DNA of 64,000 bases from Mytilus edulis (GCF_963676685.1 NC_092353.1:7592207-7656206); one strand, 5' to 3'; shown: positions 36,956-50,106, numbered from the stretch's first letter. The notes: generated from the letters alone by a model not told the origin. Made by a program: numbers and translations.

Positions 36956-39900
36956 AAGTCTTTCCACTTTTCTGTGGAACGACTTATTGTATTTGTTCTG
37001 ATTATTAGGTCTTTCCACTTTTCTGTGGAAAGACCTATTGTTTTTCATCTGATTATTTTTTTTTTCTTTCGACTAATTTTGTTCTTGCGATAAATATTTG
37101 TTTCGCAATATGTCGCTTAAATATTTGGTATATGATATCGAACAGTTTATGCGCCTTTGAAATTTACCCTGCATAACCGAATACTTTTCTTAGTAGGAGT
37201 TATCTCCAGAAACACTGTTTTCCTTTTGTCCACTACTCCTTCGCAACCGTAAAAGATTACGACAAATTTATTTTATAAAATTGCTCGTTATATCCTTCGC
37301 AGGATTTGTCCTGTTTTGGCCGAAGCAATATGAACGCTCCATATGAGAGTTATTTCCCCTTATGCATTTGATATAAGTGATATGCATTTCTATCTTGTAA
37401 ACCATAAGTGATAGAGACCTAAGATCTTTTGATTTGAGGTCCTTGGTCCAAGAAAATGAAAATTAGTTCAAGGTCATATTGTTATTTTTGAATTTGGCTT
37501 ATTTTCACTTATTCCCAAAAACCGTATAAGATATCAACAAATTATATTTACTAAATTGTTAGTTGCGACATGTCGTATCACGTAAATTTCGATTGCAAGG
37601 GTACTTTGAACGTAAACGGGATTTTCTCCCCTCTTGTATTTAAAAATATGCGTATGGTGATATAACACATTAACCAAATATAATTAAACCTATGATCTTT
37701 TGATTTGAGGTCCTTGGTTTATGACCTTGAAATTGATCTCAAGGTCAGAGCTTAATTTGACGTTCTAGATTTTGACCTTTGCTTTTACCTCATATGTATA
37801 CAGGATAAAAACATGAGACTTATGGCAATAGGTATCAAACCATTTAACCTTGAAACAAAACCGGAAGTGACCTTGTGTTAACCGGAAGTAGCATTTTTTT
37901 TGTACTTTATTAATATATAAGTATATAGAACCAGATATTTTTGGAATTAGTGTCAAGTTAATATTCAAATATTATCGGAAGTAACATTTTTCAAACCTAA
38001 AGTAACGAATTATCTCCCTTAAACTTAATTTTACTACTTTCATACTAAAATACATTGTTTTTGGTGGAAAGAACTTCAATTGTTCTCTGCACAATTTGTT
38101 TTTAATTTCTTTTTTTTTTCTTCCGCCTAATTCTGTTCTTGCGATAAATAGTTGCTTCGCAATATGTCGCTTAGATATTTGGTATATGATATCGAACAGT
38201 TTATGCGCCTTTGAAATTTACCCTGTGTAACCGAATACGTGTCTTTGTAGGAGTTATCTCCAGAAACACTGTTTTACTTGTGTCCACTACCCCTTTGCAA
38301 CCGTAAAAGATTACGACAAATTAATTTATTTTATAAAATTGCTCGTTATATCTTTCGCATGATTTGTTGTATTTTGACCGAAGCGATATGAACACTCCAT
38401 ATGAGAGTTATTTTCCCTTATTCATTTGATATAAGTGATATTCAATTCTATCTTGTAAACCATAAGTGATAGAGACCTAGGATCTTTTGATTTGAGGTCA
38501 TTGGCACAATAAATGAAAATTAGGTCAAGGTCATAGGTCAAGGTCATATTCTAAATTTTAAATTTGGCCTATTTTCACTTATTCCCAAAAACCGTATAAA
38601 ATATCGACAAATTATTTTTACTTAATTGTTAGTTGCGACATGTAAAACGTAAATTTTGATTGCAAGGGTACGTTAAACGTAAAAGGGAGTTTTCTCTCCC
38701 CTCTTGTATTTAAAAATACGCGTATGGTGATATAACTCATTAACCAAATACAATTAAGACCTATGGTCTTTTGATTTGAGGTACTTGGTTTATGACCTTG
38801 AAATTGATCTCAAGGTCATAGCTTAGTTTGACGTTCTAGGCATTGACCTTTGATTTTACCTTATATGTATACATGATAAAACCATAAGACCTTTTACAAT
38901 AGTTTTCAAACCATTTAACCTTGTAACAAAACAACCGGAAGTGACCTTGTGTAAACCGGAAGAAGCTATTTTGTGTACTTTACAAATATAAAAGTATATA
39001 GAACCAGATATTTTTGGAATCAGTGTCAAGTAAATATTCAGTATCGGAAGTAACATTTTTCAAACCGAAAGTAATTAATAATCTCCCTTATTTAAAAAAC
39101 ATATTGTAAAGAAACCTTATACTTTTGAAATCAGCGTACAATAAGCTATCATTTGACCATTGATATTACATTTTAAACTTAATTTTACTACTTTCATATT
39201 AAAATTCATGGTTTTTGGTGGAAAGACTTTCCAAGCTTAATTATTATTATTATTATTATTTTCTTCCGCCTAATTTTTTTCTTGTGATAAATATTTGTTT
39301 TGCACTACATCGCTTAGATATTTCATATATTGTATCGTATAGTGTATGCGCTTTTAAATTTCACACTGCTAAGACGAACAATTTTCTTTGTAAGAGATAT
39401 CTCCCTATTCACTGTTTATTAAATGTGTGCATCTCCTTCGTAACAAAAAAAGATATCGACAAATTTCTTTTTCTAACTTCTTCATTACATCCTCAGAAAT
39501 ATTTGGCTAATTTGGATCGAAGCAATTCGAAAAATGTTATAGGAGTTATCTACCTTTACGAAATAAATTTGTCGGTATGGTTTTTTTTACTCATAAACCG
39601 TTTAGCGTATAACCCTGGAATGTTTTTATTTGAGGCCCCTGGGTCCTAACTTAGACAATTAGTTCAAGGTCAAAAGTCAAGGTCAAGTTCTCAATGTTGA
39701 CTTTTCCTTGTTTCGGCATTTTTTCAACACCTTAAACGATATGTATAAAAGAAAAAGTGCAAAATGTTTGCTTAATTGTAATGTAGATATGTTACTTTAG
39801 GTCTGAAACAATCTAATGGCATCTTATAGGAGTTAGTGCCCCTGAAATGTGTAGTTATCAGGTTTATTGATTATTTCTTCAACTTGGTTCATTATATAGC

Positions 39901-40318
39901 CATATACCTTTACCAAAATGTTGGGTGACATATAACCTTGAAAAATGCCAACCGGAAGTGACCTTGAGAAAACTGAAAGTAGCCATTTTTGCACATTTTT
40001 CATGAAAAGTACTCGGAATCAATATATTTTGTAATCTAAATACATTTAATTATCACTGTTGACTAAAAGTTACTTTTGATAAACCGGAAGTGGCCAATTA
40101 TCTTCTAGTTAAAAGGTTTAAGTATATAGAAACTTTATATTTTCGGAATTACTGTTAAAAAGGCTATTTTATGAGACTAGAAGTGACATTTACTTCACCG
40201 GAAGTAGCACATTATCTCCCTTATTTAACTTAAAAGTATATGAAAACCATTCATGTATTGAATCAGTATGAAGAAACTTGCTTCATTTCATAATTTCTTT
40301 GATGTGGAAAGATTTTTT
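36956..40318. mobile_element. Tandem array of three roughly 1.1-kb units with TCTTTCCAC / GTGGAAAGA ends
   Basis: The insertion interrupts the repeat copy that is continuous at about 16870 in block 1. A short partial head (36956-37008) precedes unit 1 (about 37009-38074), unit 2 (to about 39235) and unit 3 (to 40318). Unit edges carry TCTTTCCACTTTTCTGTGGA or its tail GGTGGAAAGA. Each unit repeats the same order of landmarks: CTTGCGATAAATA, GAGTTATCTCC, CTTTTGATTTGAGG, TTGACCT-type motifs, ACCGGAAGTGACCTTG and a final ACTACTTTCAT. Units 1 and 2 are close, and unit 3 is more diverged. A (TTA)n tract follows unit 2 at 39239-39260. No transposase was found. A nonautonomous DNA element amplified in tandem is the likeliest explanation. 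Confidence 0.7.
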
Positions 40319-40329
40319 AATTTTTATTA

Positions 40330-40515
40330 TATCAATTCGGCCGTTAATTTTAACTTTTTCATATTTTTCATGTCGGACCTTTTGTAACTGACTTCCTTGT
40401 GGTGGTTTTTCTCATTTTTGAAGGCTGCACGGTGGCCTGTACCTGTTCAAATCAACTTTAGTTTGACTTTAGTGATTATTTATCTGTATGGTAATCATAC
40501 CATGTCTATTATTTT
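40330..40515 (+). repeat. Mussel interspersed repeat, right half
   Basis: Continuation of the copy at 36610-36950, matching 16880-17060, including CATGTCGGACCTTTTGTAA and the GGCAATCATACCATG-like end. Confidence 0.55.
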
Positions 40516-41304
40516 TTTAAAGTATGATGAAGATATTTCTAAAATTTATAGTATGGGATATAAATCATCAAAAGTATTAAATGTTATCACTATTCATATT
40601 GAACAATATTTGACATGTTTCACTGGTCCCCTTGATGCTAGAATATAGACTTGATCTGCTGACCCTTTTAAAGCGACTGGTTCACGGCTTTGAAAGTCAG
40701 ATTTTTGTAAAAAAAAACATCTCTTGTTTAACAATGTTTCAGTCATTTTTCTTTTGGCCATGATCTAATATTAACACAATGTTTCCTTGTTGCCTCCACT
40801 TTTTTTCTTATTGTTTCAGCAATGCAATTCGAATAGATCAGGATACAGAAGAAAATAAAATAACTTTATATAAAAAGATGAACTGCTAGGACGGAATGTC
40901 CCTTTTCCAATGGCAAAATCGAAAGCTTAAAGAAATCTAACGAACGGAAAATAACTTTCATATTCCTGACTTGGTACAGGCATGTTCTTAGGTAGATAAT
41001 GGCGGATTAAACTTGGTTATAACTAACTAAAAGAGAGGTGAAAAGTACCAAAGACACATTCTATAAAGAAAAATAACAACACCATGGCTAGAAATGAAAC
41101 TTATCACTTATATGACAGTCGAATAGATTTCCATCTTATTAACATAAATGTATGAACTAAACAAACAGACATATTCATTGAAAATGGCACCTCTTTTTGT
41201 TTTATTATTTTATCAAACAAAAATTAACTATTTCAATGAAGAAAAGCACACTGACATAAATACACTCTCAATATGTTGTCAATAAGAAACTTTAGCTTAC
41301 AGAA

Positions 41305-41938
41305 CACATGTTCCTCTGTGTTGCATTTTTCACATTTAGTTTTGAACCAGATATATACATGTATAAAAACAAATAGAAAAAAGGTTTATTGTATATAAGA
41401 TTTCAAGGCAACTGATTGCACACACCATAACCATAGCAAACACAAATGGCATGTAACATAAAAAAAAGTAAATACTGTTCACACGATGATCGGGGCAAAA
41501 TTTGCTCACATGAATTTCACATGAATCTCACATAAAATTCACATGAAAAATATCACGTTAGATTCACCTCAATCGAGTTTATACATGAAACTCACGTGAA
41601 CATGTTCACGTAAATTGAGATTAACATGAATCTGGTGTGAAATTTTTCATATGAATTACACATGAAGTTTACAACAACAAAAAATAATATTTTTCATGAT
41701 GTTAATCAAATTAGAAAATTTAGATGTTATTTAAATTACTTTTCAAATAACTGTAATATTTAAGTGGTATTTTTGTAAAATGAAACTTACGGCCACCAAT
41801 GTTATCTTAAATGCAATTAAGTACAATTTGCCAGCACATGCAAGGATAACGTATATAAGAAGTTTCACATGAAATGACTGCCACTTTCTTTTGGAAATTT
41901 CTGATTTTAACACAGAAAGCGATGGGGCTATGATTTCT
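41305..41938. mobile_element. Insertion rich in TTCACATGAA-type inverted motifs
   Basis: In block 1 the flanks join directly near 17870, where TATAACTGTACATTTGTGAA follows ACATGTTAC. In block 2 about 630 bp intervene. 41490-41660 has about a dozen variants of CACATGAATTTCACATGAA. The phrase GGGCAAAATTTGCTCACATG resembles the edge of the element at 60505-60951. Termini are not sharply defined here. Confidence 0.6.
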
Positions 41939-42559
41939 AGGTATAACTGTACATTTGTGAATAAGTCAAATATTCGGGTAATGTTGAAGCAAAGGAACAC
42001 TAAACGATCACTGTAGAATGTTTAAATAATAAACTTTGAATTTTTATTACACAGGTTAATTGGAGTTGTTCAATGAAAGCTTTCAAATTACAGGGAGTTT
42101 TTAGAAATTGTACATGTATGTTTGTTCTACAAGTGCCAATGTGTTTATGATCTTTCCAAAACACTTCTCGGTTTGCATACAACAGTGAATTAAGTTTATT
42201 AAAGGATTGCAAACTTTAACAGACATTTACACGAGGGTAAAACTTCACTTAGAGATCGGCTATGTAAGTATAACTGGTATTTCGGGAAGTTTTTTTTTTT
42301 CAGTAAAAGCAATTTGTAACAAATAAAAAAGTCTAATTGTTTTCTTTTCCTTTCAGAAAAAATAAGTTTCTTATTCACTTGCTTTTCAACGATTTGAATT
42401 TTTATCATTTTTATACTGTCATTGTTCTAAAAATTCGTATCTGAGACAAATAATAAAAAATACAGAATTTTTATTGAAATGTACTTAGATGTTTTATACA
42501 TTTTATATGCGCCCATGTCAGGAACATATAATTCAGTGGTTGTCGTTTGTCACTTTCCT

Positions 42560-44135
42560 GTTTGTAAATATATTCAGTGGTTCAATAGCAATATATTGAT
42601 TTTACTGGCCAATACCCTATAATAGCTAGACCATTGGTTCTAGCAATAGATGAATTTATGGTATGTAATCATAAAGTTAACAACATGACATAATATCTAT
42701 GATTTCTTCTCATTTGAAAAATGCATTTGTGCAACAAAGGTAGAATGAAAAATGAAAAAAACCAATTTTCATTTTCATTGTTTCCACGGTGCATTTCATC
42801 TTTCAATACTACACAGTTTTGAGTGTTTTTGAATATGAATATATATTTTCTCCATTGTTTAGCCATTTTAAAGATTTATTTTAACCATTTGTATCTCAAG
42901 GTATATTCAAAATGCTGCAATGACAGAGACTTCAGGTAGCTTTTTGGTTTATAATAATTTCACAGTATCAGTATCGCTGAATAAATGTGTGTGCAGGTTG
43001 TATTGGAATGTTTGCATTTTGAATTGTCAAAAACCAGGGTGGGGGAATAAATAAGCAATATTTAGACAGAATTTAATCAGATCCAATAAGACCGACCTTA
43101 AACTGACACAATAATACTATTAATAACGCACACAAGCTATATTGTTGTCCTGTCAATCCTTTTTGGTTTTGAACCATTCAATAAAGCAATTATGCTTGGT
43201 TTTTAAACGTGAACAACCTTAGACATGTTTTACTTTAGATACGAAAAAATATATTGTTTTGTAATGCTTGCAGGTTAGATGTCTTCTGGTTTGCCACTCA
43301 AAACAAAGCTAAGTGAATTTGTCTCAATCCGTTATATTAAAGATCAGACGACTTTCCTGGTATATCAATATTTTAAAATACCTAAGACCAAGAAAAAGCT
43401 AGTGGACTTGTAACAACTACAGATGGTCAACCGATTTATGAAGGTGTCGATTTCAGTTGTTCTTCTTCATAAATTGTTAGAGCACTTTTTTGTGTCAAGA
43501 GCAAAATGTATATTGAAATCAGAGCTTATTGAAGATATTTGAAAAGTATCTGTATGATTTAATTCAAAAACAAATCTATGGTGAGATAACAAGACATATC
43601 GAATTCTGTGAATCATATTAAGATAAATAGTACAATAATGCAATGATTCATGTAAACGAAATATTGCTCTTTTATCTTAAAACAATCAAATAGCAAATAT
43701 GAAAAAATATGTAATAAAACAGTTTTCTTTTTTAGATTTAACGTATTTGTAAATTTGCCGTATTAAGTAACACTGACAAATTTCATCAATATAGTCTTTA
43801 GACTTTAGCATTGCTTTTGCCATTATATTCGGTGAAAAATTAGATATGTGGCTGCTGTTATGAATTGCATACGTAAAAGTACACCTAATTATCATCATAT
43901 AATTTTTAGCTGTGCTTTCCAATTGATGATTTTTATGTATACATTGCTAAACACAAGGTACTGATGGTGGTCAATTCATTATTATCTTGGTTAATGAAAT
44001 GAATATTATAAGTATCTAAACGTGGCTGACTTGGTTAGCCAATATTTAAAAGCTTGCTCTAAACTTCTATACTTCATATAGATTTAATGTGTACAGTATC
44101 GGTGACAAAAACACATTTTATAATTTGAAACTTTT
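42560..44135. other. Non-coding stretch downstream of gene E
   Basis: 43430-43800 resembles 55780-55960 downstream of gene F (for example TTCTTCATAAATTGTTAGA against the same phrase with changes), showing that E and F are themselves duplicates. No exon was found. Confidence 0.45.
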
Positions 44136-44140
44136 AATGT

Positions 44141-47100
44141 TTAACCCTGTTGTCTGCAGTGACAACTTCCGTCGACACAGTGGGAATCTCTGTTATGACA
44201 ATGATGTTGGCACTCTTGAGCTGTGGTGCACGCTGAAATAAAAAAAAGTGATGATAAATACAGGCATAAATAAAGTTGTTCTCGACTTATTATGTGAAAA
44301 GGCATAACAAAAACATTCTACTGCAGGGTAAAATAAAAAAAAAGGGGAATTCATTTAGACTGACTAAATAAAACGTTATTAATCAACGGAACATGTGACA
44401 AAACAACTGCAATACTATTGCCTTAAAACAGTTAGAAAACGATGTGTTAAATCTGATTTTGTAGCTATCAAAACTTTCCACCTATATGACCGTTGGTGAT
44501 AGTTCCATTAACTGGGATTCAGCAATCAATAATTTACAAACTCTCCATATTGTATGACTGATAAATACTAGTAATCAGTGTATGTAAAGTGCGGATCATA
44601 AAATACCATTTTCACTGTATATGCCATAAATTTCTGATGTAGAATAATAAAAAAAAAAACAGACGAAAAATTTATGAGTTTTTAAGAAAATGAAGAAATA
44701 TAGTTCAAAGGTATATGTTTTAAATATACAAGTATTACAAGTATTACAATGTTAGCGATGCGGACGGGTTTTTATCACGCATATATAGAGTCCTCCAGGT
44801 GTGAAATACAATACCGAAATTGGTGAATATTTAGTACTTTCACATACAGATCGTGCAGGTGATTAAAAACTAGCAGGTTAGATGTCGAAAAATATTCATT
44901 TCAACTCAATTATCAATGTTGTATAACGTAGAATAGGTTTTATTATTCAGTTTGTTCATATTAAAGTAAATTCCACTATGATGCTTTCTTTATGCGAGTC
45001 ATGTTGACTGTCGAATAATGATACTGTACTTTCATTTTCACTGTAGGCTGATTCATTAGTATTGTATATGCGGTGCATTTTCACTATATTAATTTTATTC
45101 ATTTTCATCTATTAAAATCTTAATTTAACCGACTTGCTCGAACAATAGATAAAGTAAGAGAAGGATTTCATGATGCTTATTTTGTGAAGGAAAGTTTGAA
45201 TTTACACTCCAATAAATTCAATAGAAATAAAATTCATTTCAAATGTATTTCCATTAAATTTCTTATAATTCGTCGGCATGCCATCTATAAGTGTGGTTAT
45301 ATTTATCCAATTGAATGACACTTCATCACTAAATACGTACATCTATGACTCAGATTGCAATGGGATGGGACAAAAAGGGATAAAAACAACACTTCTTTTC
45401 AATATTTTTACAAAAATTACTTCTTGACCAATTTCAATGGGACTTAATATGCTAAATCTGACCGTGAAGTTATATTTTTGACATTGGTTCCGGTTTCAAA
45501 TTGACCCACAGGGTCCAAAATTAATCTTTGTTTATTAAAAACGAAAACGAATTATTGAGGTTCTTGGTAGGCTGAATCCAAAAATGACTTATGTTCAATT
45601 TGTCTTAATTTTTGGCCCATTTTTCAAGTTTGTTAGATCCAAAATGTCTATGAAATATTGAATATTTACAAGTTTGTCCCACACAACTTGACTTACATTT
45701 TACACTTTTATGACTTTGTAAATATTGTATTTCACATGCCGTCACATCTTATACAGTAAAGAACATGCAAGCAATAATCGAGTCAAGCAAATTTAGTTTA
45801 CCAAAAACTATCTTTCCTTCAGATTATGAATATTGTAGCAGTTGAGGACTAGTGTGTACAGGCATAAAAAGATCCACACTAATGAGTTACACAAATGTAA
45901 CCAGTGTAAATCAAAATTTCAAGACAACGCGCTTCTCAATGAGCATACAAACTGCAAGCATGAGAGGGCCTGATCTGTACTCATTGTTACAAACAGTTTA
46001 AAAGTAGAACTGGCCTGGCTTACCATATGAAGAAAGCAACAGGAGCTTCTAATCACACCTGCCCGTTTTGTAGTAAAACATTTCTACAAAACAGCACTTT
46101 GATGGCAATGTCAACAAGCACCTGAACAATACGCCATATAAATATGGGAAATGCGAGAAGTCCTTTGTGTATAAACATAATTGACACGACATGCGCAATA
46201 TGTACCATGTTGCCAAAAATGAAAACAACAATAAGTATCAGTGTGATTCATGTAAACAGCATCTTCAAAAAGCCAGCGAATCACAAGAGAGAAACATTGC
46301 AATACAGTTCAAACATGTCAATACTGTGGGAAAACGTATAAGTGGTGAGCAAGTTTTTATAGACATCTAAAAAGTCATAAGAAGATATAGATATTAAAGT
46401 AATCAACTATTTATTTTTCATTTGTTGCAAGTCCATCTATCACATTAATCTACAATAAAAATTCATCGAAAATTCGACATCAGAAATGATTGCACATACA
46501 GTAATAATTCATCGCATTTATAGGTAAAATGGGTCGCTTTTAATAATCGATGTGCTATATGGGCGTTTTTCAATAAAAACGTACTTTCTTGTCCCAGCCA
46601 CTTTAAAAAAAAATGTGTTTGATCTTTGCAAGTATTTTTTTGTGCAGTCAGTACATTGAATTAGATATAACATTTTTAAGCAAAGAAACAGTTTATTTTT
46701 TAGAGGGATTGATAAGATATTGATTCCTGAATGGTCCAAAACAACCAAAATGGCATGTCCCTAGACCGCCTGTTCAACATTCATACTCTCAAATATCGTA
46801 AACAAATGTAGAAATAAATATTAATTTTTAATAATTCAAAAGTATGTTTAGAGCCAACATATTTTAATAAACAGCTTTTAACATAGGATTTTTTATTTTA
46901 GAAGGTGTGTCCCTAACACAATGTCCACTACGAAACGAAGTCATTAAAACTTGCTTATAAACAGTTTTATAAAATCAATGTAATTTTTTGTTTGCAAGAG
47001 AGATAAACATTAGGGTCTTACAAAAGAAGTGATGCTTTTATAACGGCAATTAAACTGTTGGTAAGAAAAATTGAGCACATCAAATGGACCAGAGAGATAC

Positions 47101-50046
47101 CGTATTTTTGTAAATGTCCACTACGAAACGGGTCAAATCTCCTTCAGTAACTGGTTTTAAAATTATGAAAAAAATACCAGTGTACAGCTTAATAACGCGT
47201 TGATGAATACAGTCAGTCTTGTTACTATTGCATTATTGGGGTTGTGAGAAAAAAATAAAACATGTGAATACGTCCCCTACGAAACGGTCCCCTATGAAAC
47301 AAGTTTGGGAGAAAAACGTTTCGTAGTGGACACTACCACTACCATGCAGTCTTTTTTTACTCTTTTTTCAATTATATTCGTGCAAAGCAAATAACAAAGG
47401 TTAGTTTCATGTAATTTTTATTACGTTTTTGATAACACAAAATAGGGTTGATGTCAACTACGAAACTTTTTGTCCACTACGAAACGGTTTTGTCAACTAC
47501 GAAACGCATCAAAATGTCCACTACGTAAGATGAGTTGTACCTTTATATGTGAAGTACTGTCTAATCTTTATCGATAAAAAATGGTTCTCCAATTCAGAAA
47601 AAAATGAGATTTTTCTAGTATATAAAGTAAACAAACTGGAATGTCTATAGGAAACATTTAAAATTGCAAAAATATGTGTGTTTAGAAGCAGTTTCGTAGG
47701 GGACAAAAGTCCCCTACGAAACAGTACACAAATTATGAAAATAATATTATTTTAAAGAGTATTTAAGATTGCACTTTTTGTTTACAAACAGGTCTATAAT
47801 AGAGGTATTCAAAATAACTCTTGAAAATAAATTTAAGACTAGTTGATTTTCCATTTTTTTTAGGTCTGAAAGGAACGCTTTTATTGAAAAACGCCCATAT
47901 AATGTTGCTTGTATAACACATATTTGAACTTTAACACTGTTATTGTACATTAAAAAGACATATCACAATTAAAATATGTTAAAACTCAGTTGCATATCAA
48001 TTATTTTGTTATTTTCGAAACGTAAGCAAATACAGTTTTCCCATGATCCTTTATTCTACAATAGACATACTCGCATACAACAGTGAAAATTAACTAACTG
48101 GATTTGCACTTTATATACACTGGTAATATCAGTAGATAAATAGTGCTTCACAACAAAAATGAAAAGTGTAATTCAAACAACTCTCAAATGTTTGAATCTG
48201 CATTGATGAATATACGGGCGGTTAGTTTTATGATTAATGACTCACTTTGTATCAAATAGTTATTATTTTTATTATGAAATTAGAATTGTGAATGTAGTGC
48301 TTTTATAAATCTGAATGTCAAAGCTAATCATGATATAACATGTGAATTTTTGTATAGACTGTTATATGATTTACTTTATACTAGTAAAGAAGCACGCAGA
48401 TCACCTGCATTGTTTCAAACTAGAATAGTTAATTACGTTCAATATTTTGTAGTTTGTTAATTCTTAATAACATAATAGACGGAAACTTTGCTGATATGTT
48501 TCATGAAATATTTGCTGCCATAAATATTGATGAAAAAAGCCTCTTACTTACTAAATTTCCGGCGAATACGTTAATACATTTGTCATAACGTTATAATAAA
48601 ATAACCAAAAATTAAGCTACTCATTAAATAAAATCGATGAGCTTTTAAATTGAACCAATAGTTTATTTCAATGACAATCAACAATATGAATGTATCCTGA
48701 AAAAAGATAATGAAATCTGATTATCTTACTATTTCCAGACTGTGTCGTACATGTACATTCATCGTGTATGCATGTAAGACTGGCGCCTGTTGAACAGAGT
48801 GTAATCCTGCAGTCATGCGAATGTTGGCACCGTTCGGCCATAGCAACTGTAACAGTACAACATAAAAAAATAAACTTACTGGGTTTCATTTATGACCTGT
48901 ATAAGGAATGCAATTAACTAAACGATTGAAATTTTTGGATCTATAGATATATGAATATAAAAAGCCTTATGAATTAAATGAACCTAAAATATAGCAAAAT
49001 TCGTTTTCATCAAACGTTGCGTTGAAACATTCGTTTTAAAAGACTTCTAAATAAATTTAGGGATAATTTGAAAACAAAATGTATATATGTTATGTATGAG
49101 TTAGTACCGAAGTAACTAATGGTGGTTCCCCAAAGCAAGAACAGATATATTGCGGAAGTATCGAATCAATAATAGCGAATGAAGGTAACTCTTTTATACT
49201 AAATAGCTACAGATATAAACGTCAAGAAAAACGTGAAAAGTTATATTAACAAAGTGACTTTCCATAAGGATCTTTTCTTATCTTTTGGTCTTGTAACAGG
49301 TAATGTATGTTACCTAAACATTCTTATTAAGCTGAAGAAGATTAAGTATTATAATACAAGGTTTGATATAAGTACTCCTGTTAGTGAGATGTTTATATTA
49401 TAGTAATTTTCATAAAAAAGGAAATATGTTTTTGAAAGATGACTGCTAACCGCGCTCAAGTTTTAAAGTAGATTCATGGTATACCGCCATCTTGGATTGT
49501 GCTATCGCAATACACAATCAGCCTAGTTATTTGCCAAAAGATGTGCAATTTTATAATTTAGACTGTTTATTTATATGACTGTGACGAAAACTTGCTGATT
49601 TATTGCAAATTTGTGTTTTAGAAATAATGTTTTCAACTAAGCCATTTAAGGGGCCATAACTCTTTTAGTAAAACTTGTATACTGGATTGATAGGGTAATT
49701 TTTAATTATTACTTGTAGCAAGAAAACAAGTTGGTGACACCATATGAAACATATCTTCTCACAGTTTATTTCAAAATTATATTTCATAGATTTCTTTTTA
49801 TATACAAAAATGTGTTTTTTCATAATCATTCTAACCAAATTTAGTCAATTTTCAACTAATAGCTTTAAAAATAGCACAGAGACCCATACTTTTTATCTTA
49901 TTTTTGAAAATGGCATAGAAAAATCTATATTTTTGCAAAGTACCACATTTTTGTTATCTCTGGTAACATATACCGATGATCTACCTTAACAATAAAAAGA
50001 ATCACTTACCGACGCAAAGAGCAAAGAACAGAATAAGAACCTTCAT
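44141..50046 (-). CDS. Gene E: Cvsi-2-like secreted cysteine-rich peptide, 81 residues
   Basis: The exons are 50010-50046, 48730-48846 and 44141-44232 (246 nt with TAA). Junctions are GT/AG, both introns phase 1. The signal peptide is MKVLILFFALCVVAMA and the mature chain starts ERC. Module 1 (CQHSHDC, CTCTTQSG) and module 2 (CQHHCHNRDSHC, CHCRQQG) keep the family cysteine spacing, with 12 mature cysteines. This is the most His-rich member, with a HHCH run at the start of module 2. Intron 2 is 4.5 kb and has collected a zinc-finger pseudogene (45851-46390) and an iteron-rich DNA element (46556-47901). Intron 1 is about 1.2 kb. The coding exons look intact. Protease inhibition is inferred, and metal binding is a plausible extra property of the histidines. 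Confidence 0.85.
45851..46390 (+). pseudogene. C2H2 zinc-finger protein pseudogene inside intron 2 of gene E
   Basis: Plus-strand translation in shifting frames gives a row of about six decayed C2H2 fingers. The finger pieces include HKKIHTNELHKCNQCKSKF, CTHCYKQFKSRTGLAYHMKK, CPFCSKTFLQNS, GKCEKSFVYKHN and CQYCGKTYKW with RHLKSHKK at the end, followed by a natural-looking stop at 46388-46390. Stops and frameshifts occur after most fingers (for example TGA near 45970 and 46350), so no product is possible. It lies antisense to gene E and has no introns, which suggests a processed copy. A TTTCCTTCAG-like acceptor at about 45812-45821 is an alternative sign of a decayed last exon. The parent gene is a Krüppel-like multi-finger factor not in the window. 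Confidence 0.75.
46556..47901. mobile_element. 1.35-kb TIR element with about eleven GTCCACTACGAAACGG iterons
   Basis: The termini TATATGGGCGTTTTTC (46556) and its inverse (ending 47901) pair over about 33 bp with few mismatches. Between 46921 and 47722 the motif GT(C/A)C(A/C)CTACGAAACGG appears about eleven times, mostly in one orientation, with inverted copies near 47318 and 47692. TA at the outer edge would fit a Tc1/mariner-style TA duplication, but other superfamilies are possible. There is no transposase frame. The element sits within intron 2 of gene E. Confidence 0.75.
47905..48729. other. Rest of intron 2 of gene E
   Basis: AT-rich sequence with no repeat or exon that I can identify. 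Confidence 0.4.
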
Positions 50047-50106
50047 GGTAATGTTCAATGGTGAGATAAATTTAAAACCTAACTAATTAGAACTTGAAAA
50101 CCAGAT

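Noticed and set aside
36630-37093. Hydrophobic open frames of 103-107 residues
   Set aside because: They span the interspersed repeat and the edge of the 1.1-kb unit array. The residue pattern reflects T-rich sequence.
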